Source: an uncultured Bacteroidota bacterium
GTDB taxonomy: Bacteria; Bacteroidota; Bacteroidia; Bacteroidales; SZUA-534
Assembly (NCBI GenBank): GCA_937900725.1
Contig: CALCFP010000517.1
Location: 1-14,646, forward strand
Length of the DNA: 14,646 nt
Direction: 5' to 3'
Position 1 is the stretch's first letter. Each line of letters opens with the position of its first letter. A program made the translations under genes and the position numbers. A model generated the notes under the pieces. That model did no database searches. It saw nothing but the letters and a program-made list of their open reading frames with translations, and had not been told where the DNA came from. Below are positions 13,303-14,646 of this stretch, one piece after another.

Positions 13303-14073
13303 ATGGAATTCATTGACACACACTCGCACCTTTATGCCGAAGAGTTTGACGCCGACCGTGAAGAGGCTGTCAAACGCTGTTTCGAGTCTGGCGTAAACCG
13401 CCTCATATTGCCCGACATTGACGCCACTTCGCGTCAGGCGATGCTCGATATGGCGCAGTCGGACCCGGAGCACTTCTTTCCTTGCGCAGGTCTGCATCCC
13501 ACATCGGTTGGAGCCGACTACAAAGCAGACCTCAAGGCTGTTGAGAAGATGCTCTCCTGTGGCACGAAATTCTACGCCGTGGGCGAGATAGGCATCGACC
13601 TTTATTGGGACCAGACCTACGAGCGCGAGCAGTTCGACGCCTTTGCCACGCAGGTGAAATGGGCCAAGGAACTGCAACTTCCAATAATTGTGCATATCCG
13701 CAATGCCATCGACAAGACCATAGAAGCCCTTGAACCGCTTGCCGATGAAAGGCTGCGCGGAGTTTTCCATTGTTTTTCGGGCAATGCCGAACAGGCCAAA
13801 AGGGCCATTGATATGGGCTTTCTGTTAGGTGTCGGCGGTATTCTGACCTTCAAGAAATCGGAATTGCCGGCTGTTGTGGAGAACATCGATATTGAAAGAC
13901 TGATTTTGGAGACCGACTGCCCTTATCTTGCACCTGTCCCGCATCGCGGACAGCGCAACGAGAGCAGTTTTCTGCCTTGCGTGGCCCAGAAACTTGCCGA
14001 AATAAAGGGCACAACCATTGACGATGTGGCCTTGCAAACCACCCGAAACGCCGAACGGCTGTTTGGACTGTAA
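13303..14073 (+). CDS. tatD: TatD-family metal-dependent hydrolase (256 aa)
   Basis: Cytoplasmic TIM-barrel nuclease/hydrolase of the TatD family; E. coli TatD is a metal-dependent DNase linked to DNA repair and oligonucleotide turnover. All metal ligands are visible: His7 and His9 in DTHSHL, Glu95 in VGEIGIDLY, His131 in IVHIR, His156 in FHCFSG and Asp205 in ETDCPYL. The length is normal and the end ERLFGL is typical. The ATG at 13303 starts directly before the conserved first strand (FIDTHSHL), so no longer start is needed. It is transcribed away from the second acyltransferase and converges on the kinase fragment, with 16 bases between stop codons and no visible terminator. Which TatD subfamily it belongs to (YcfH- or YabD-like) I cannot tell. 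Confidence 0.93.
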   Translation: MEFIDTHSHLYAEEFDADREEAVKRCFESGVNRLILPDIDATSRQAMLDMAQSDPEHFFPCAGLHPTSVGADYKADLKAVEKMLSCGTKFYAVGEIGIDLYWDQTYEREQFDAFATQVKWAKELQLPIIVHIRNAIDKTIEALEPLADERLRGVFHCFSGNAEQAKRAIDMGFLLGVGGILTFKKSELPAVVENIDIERLILETDCPYLAPVPHRGQRNESSFLPCVAQKLAEIKGTTIDDVALQTTRNAERLFGL

Positions 14074-14089
14074 ATACTTAAAGTTCTGC

Positions 14090-14476
14090 CTAAAACACCA
14101 GCCTCATCGCAGTTCCGTTGCTACCCGATTGGCAGGAAATGGAGCCTCCGTGAGCGCGCAGAACCTGTTGCGAGTATGAAAGGCCTATTCCGGAGCCCGT
14201 CTCCTTTGTGGTGAAGAACGGCACAAAAATCTCGTTTTTGATATTTTCCGGAATGCCGGGGCCGTTGTCCTTCACGGTTATTTCTGTCTCGCCAGAAGAT
14301 AGCCGTAGTGCCGACACTTCAACAAAAGGATTTTTAGTTTGGCTGTTTGCCAATGCTTCCGACGCATTTTTCACAAGATTGATAATCACCTGCATAAACA
14401 TCTGTTCATCGATGTTGACCGCGAAATCGGTTTTGGGCGGTACAAAGCGGATGTCGACGCCATATTGGGCTTTCAT
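14090..14476 (-). pseudogene. Orphan histidine-kinase ATPase domain (5'-truncated kinase?)
   Basis: The 128 residues from ATG 14476 form a complete HATPase_c domain of a sensor histidine kinase: N-box INLVKNASEA, G1 box DNGPGIP, F-box FVPFFTTKE and G2 box GSGIGLSYSQQ. What is missing is everything before it: no phospho-acceptor His helix (HisKA), no sensor, no membrane segment. In the same frame the sequence upstream is open for only 13 codons before a TGA (14518-14516). A neighbouring frame there reads IDELYLFQHLH, which could be a frame-shifted linker. So this is either the 3' remnant of a broken kinase gene, a frameshift or assembly joint, or less likely a stand-alone ATPase-domain protein. 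The preserved motifs suggest recent breakage or real use. Partner regulator not in the window. Confidence 0.6.
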
Positions 14477-14523
14477 TGGCGATGTGAAGATGCTGAAACA
14501 GGTAGAGTTCGTCGATCAGAATC

Positions 14524-14646
14524 CTATTGGCAAGTCTTCACGCAGTAAGGCTTCTCGTCAGGGTTGATCTGACGAGCGTTGCGGCAGAAGGTGCACTTGC
14601 GCACGAAACGATGGAAGAACTCTTCGACCTTGGACACGTCGCGCAT
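14524..14646 (-). CDS. Unrecognised cysteine-rich reading frame, 3' end at window edge
   Basis: 40 codons are open from the edge to TAG (14526-14524). The sequence contains KCTFCRNARQ and later YCVKTCQ at the end. Four cysteines spaced as CxxC...CxxxC suggest a metal site. It begins with ATG exactly at the window edge, so it may be a short whole gene or the tail of a longer one. I recognise no family, and the frame could be chance. It ends just before the kinase remnant, so this may be the gene joined to it by a rearrangement. Confidence 0.3.
   Translation of the reverse strand: MRDVSKVEEFFHRFVRKCTFCRNARQINPDEKPYCVKTCQ
14554..14576. repeat. Perfect 8-bp hairpin near the window end
   Basis: CTCGTCAG (14554-14561), loop of 7, CTGACGAG (14569-14576). 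It lies inside the uncertain cysteine-rich frame. It is not followed by a T-run on either strand. Confidence 0.4.

Noticed and set aside
1..14646. CRISPR array, tRNA or rRNA gene, integrase or transposase
   Set aside because: Looked for and not seen. The tandem heptamers are too short and lack spacers, and no cloverleaf with tRNA consensus loops was recognised.

Overview
The window looks like chromosome of a Bacteroidetes bacterium, most likely order Bacteroidales; genus not resolved. The evidence is: a 1157-residue isoleucyl-tRNA synthetase of the kind with a GxHH signature; a DksA/TraR-like gene next to lspA; lipoproteins with Bacteroidetes-style signal peptides; Bacteroidetes-type promoters (TTTG about 19 bases before TAnnTTTG) in front of several genes; and few Shine-Dalgarno sequences.

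Layout from left to right. (1) 1-778, minus: the 5' part of lspA, and a DksA/TraR-like gene. (2) 779-1305: a 527-base non-coding island packed with palindromes and 7-base tandem repeats, including a nested inverted repeat that can be drawn as a branched cruciform. (3) 1306-6851, minus: a compact seven-gene operon. In transcription order it holds an ABC ATPase, two paralogous permeases, a YtrA-type GntR regulator, a 60-residue protein that repeats only the tail of that regulator, and two lipoproteins of unknown function. Several junctions are ATGA overlaps. (4) 6852-7121: a divergent promoter region carrying AGTGTA-N12-TACACT, a very good match to the operator known for Bacillus subtilis YtrA. 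(5) 7122-8141, plus: a membrane acyltransferase of family 3. (6) 8142-8367: a repeat copy and a bidirectional terminator. (7) 8368-11841, minus: ileS. (8) 12069-13193, minus: a second acyltransferase-3. (9) 13303-14073, plus: a TatD-family metal-dependent hydrolase. (10) 14090-14646, minus: an orphan histidine-kinase ATPase domain and, at the window edge, the end of an unrecognised cysteine-rich reading frame.

In many Bacteroidales, as I recall, ileS, the dksA-like gene and lspA sit directly together. Here about 7.6 kb separates ileS from the dksA-like gene. The separating block carries the ABC/GntR/lipoprotein operon and an acyltransferase. The non-coding DNA on both sides of it shares an exact 16-base word attached to a similar palindrome. 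I read it as an accessory module placed in a housekeeping cluster.

The most interesting part is the regulatory circuit of the ABC operon. The full-length GntR protein probably binds the operator that overlaps the operon's own start site. The tail-only protein, translationally coupled to it, keeps the putative dimerisation helix and lacks the DNA-binding domain, so it could tune the repressor by forming mixed dimers. By analogy with YtrA systems of Firmicutes the operon may respond to cell-envelope stress; this is inference. No transposase, integrase, CRISPR array, tRNA or rRNA gene was seen.
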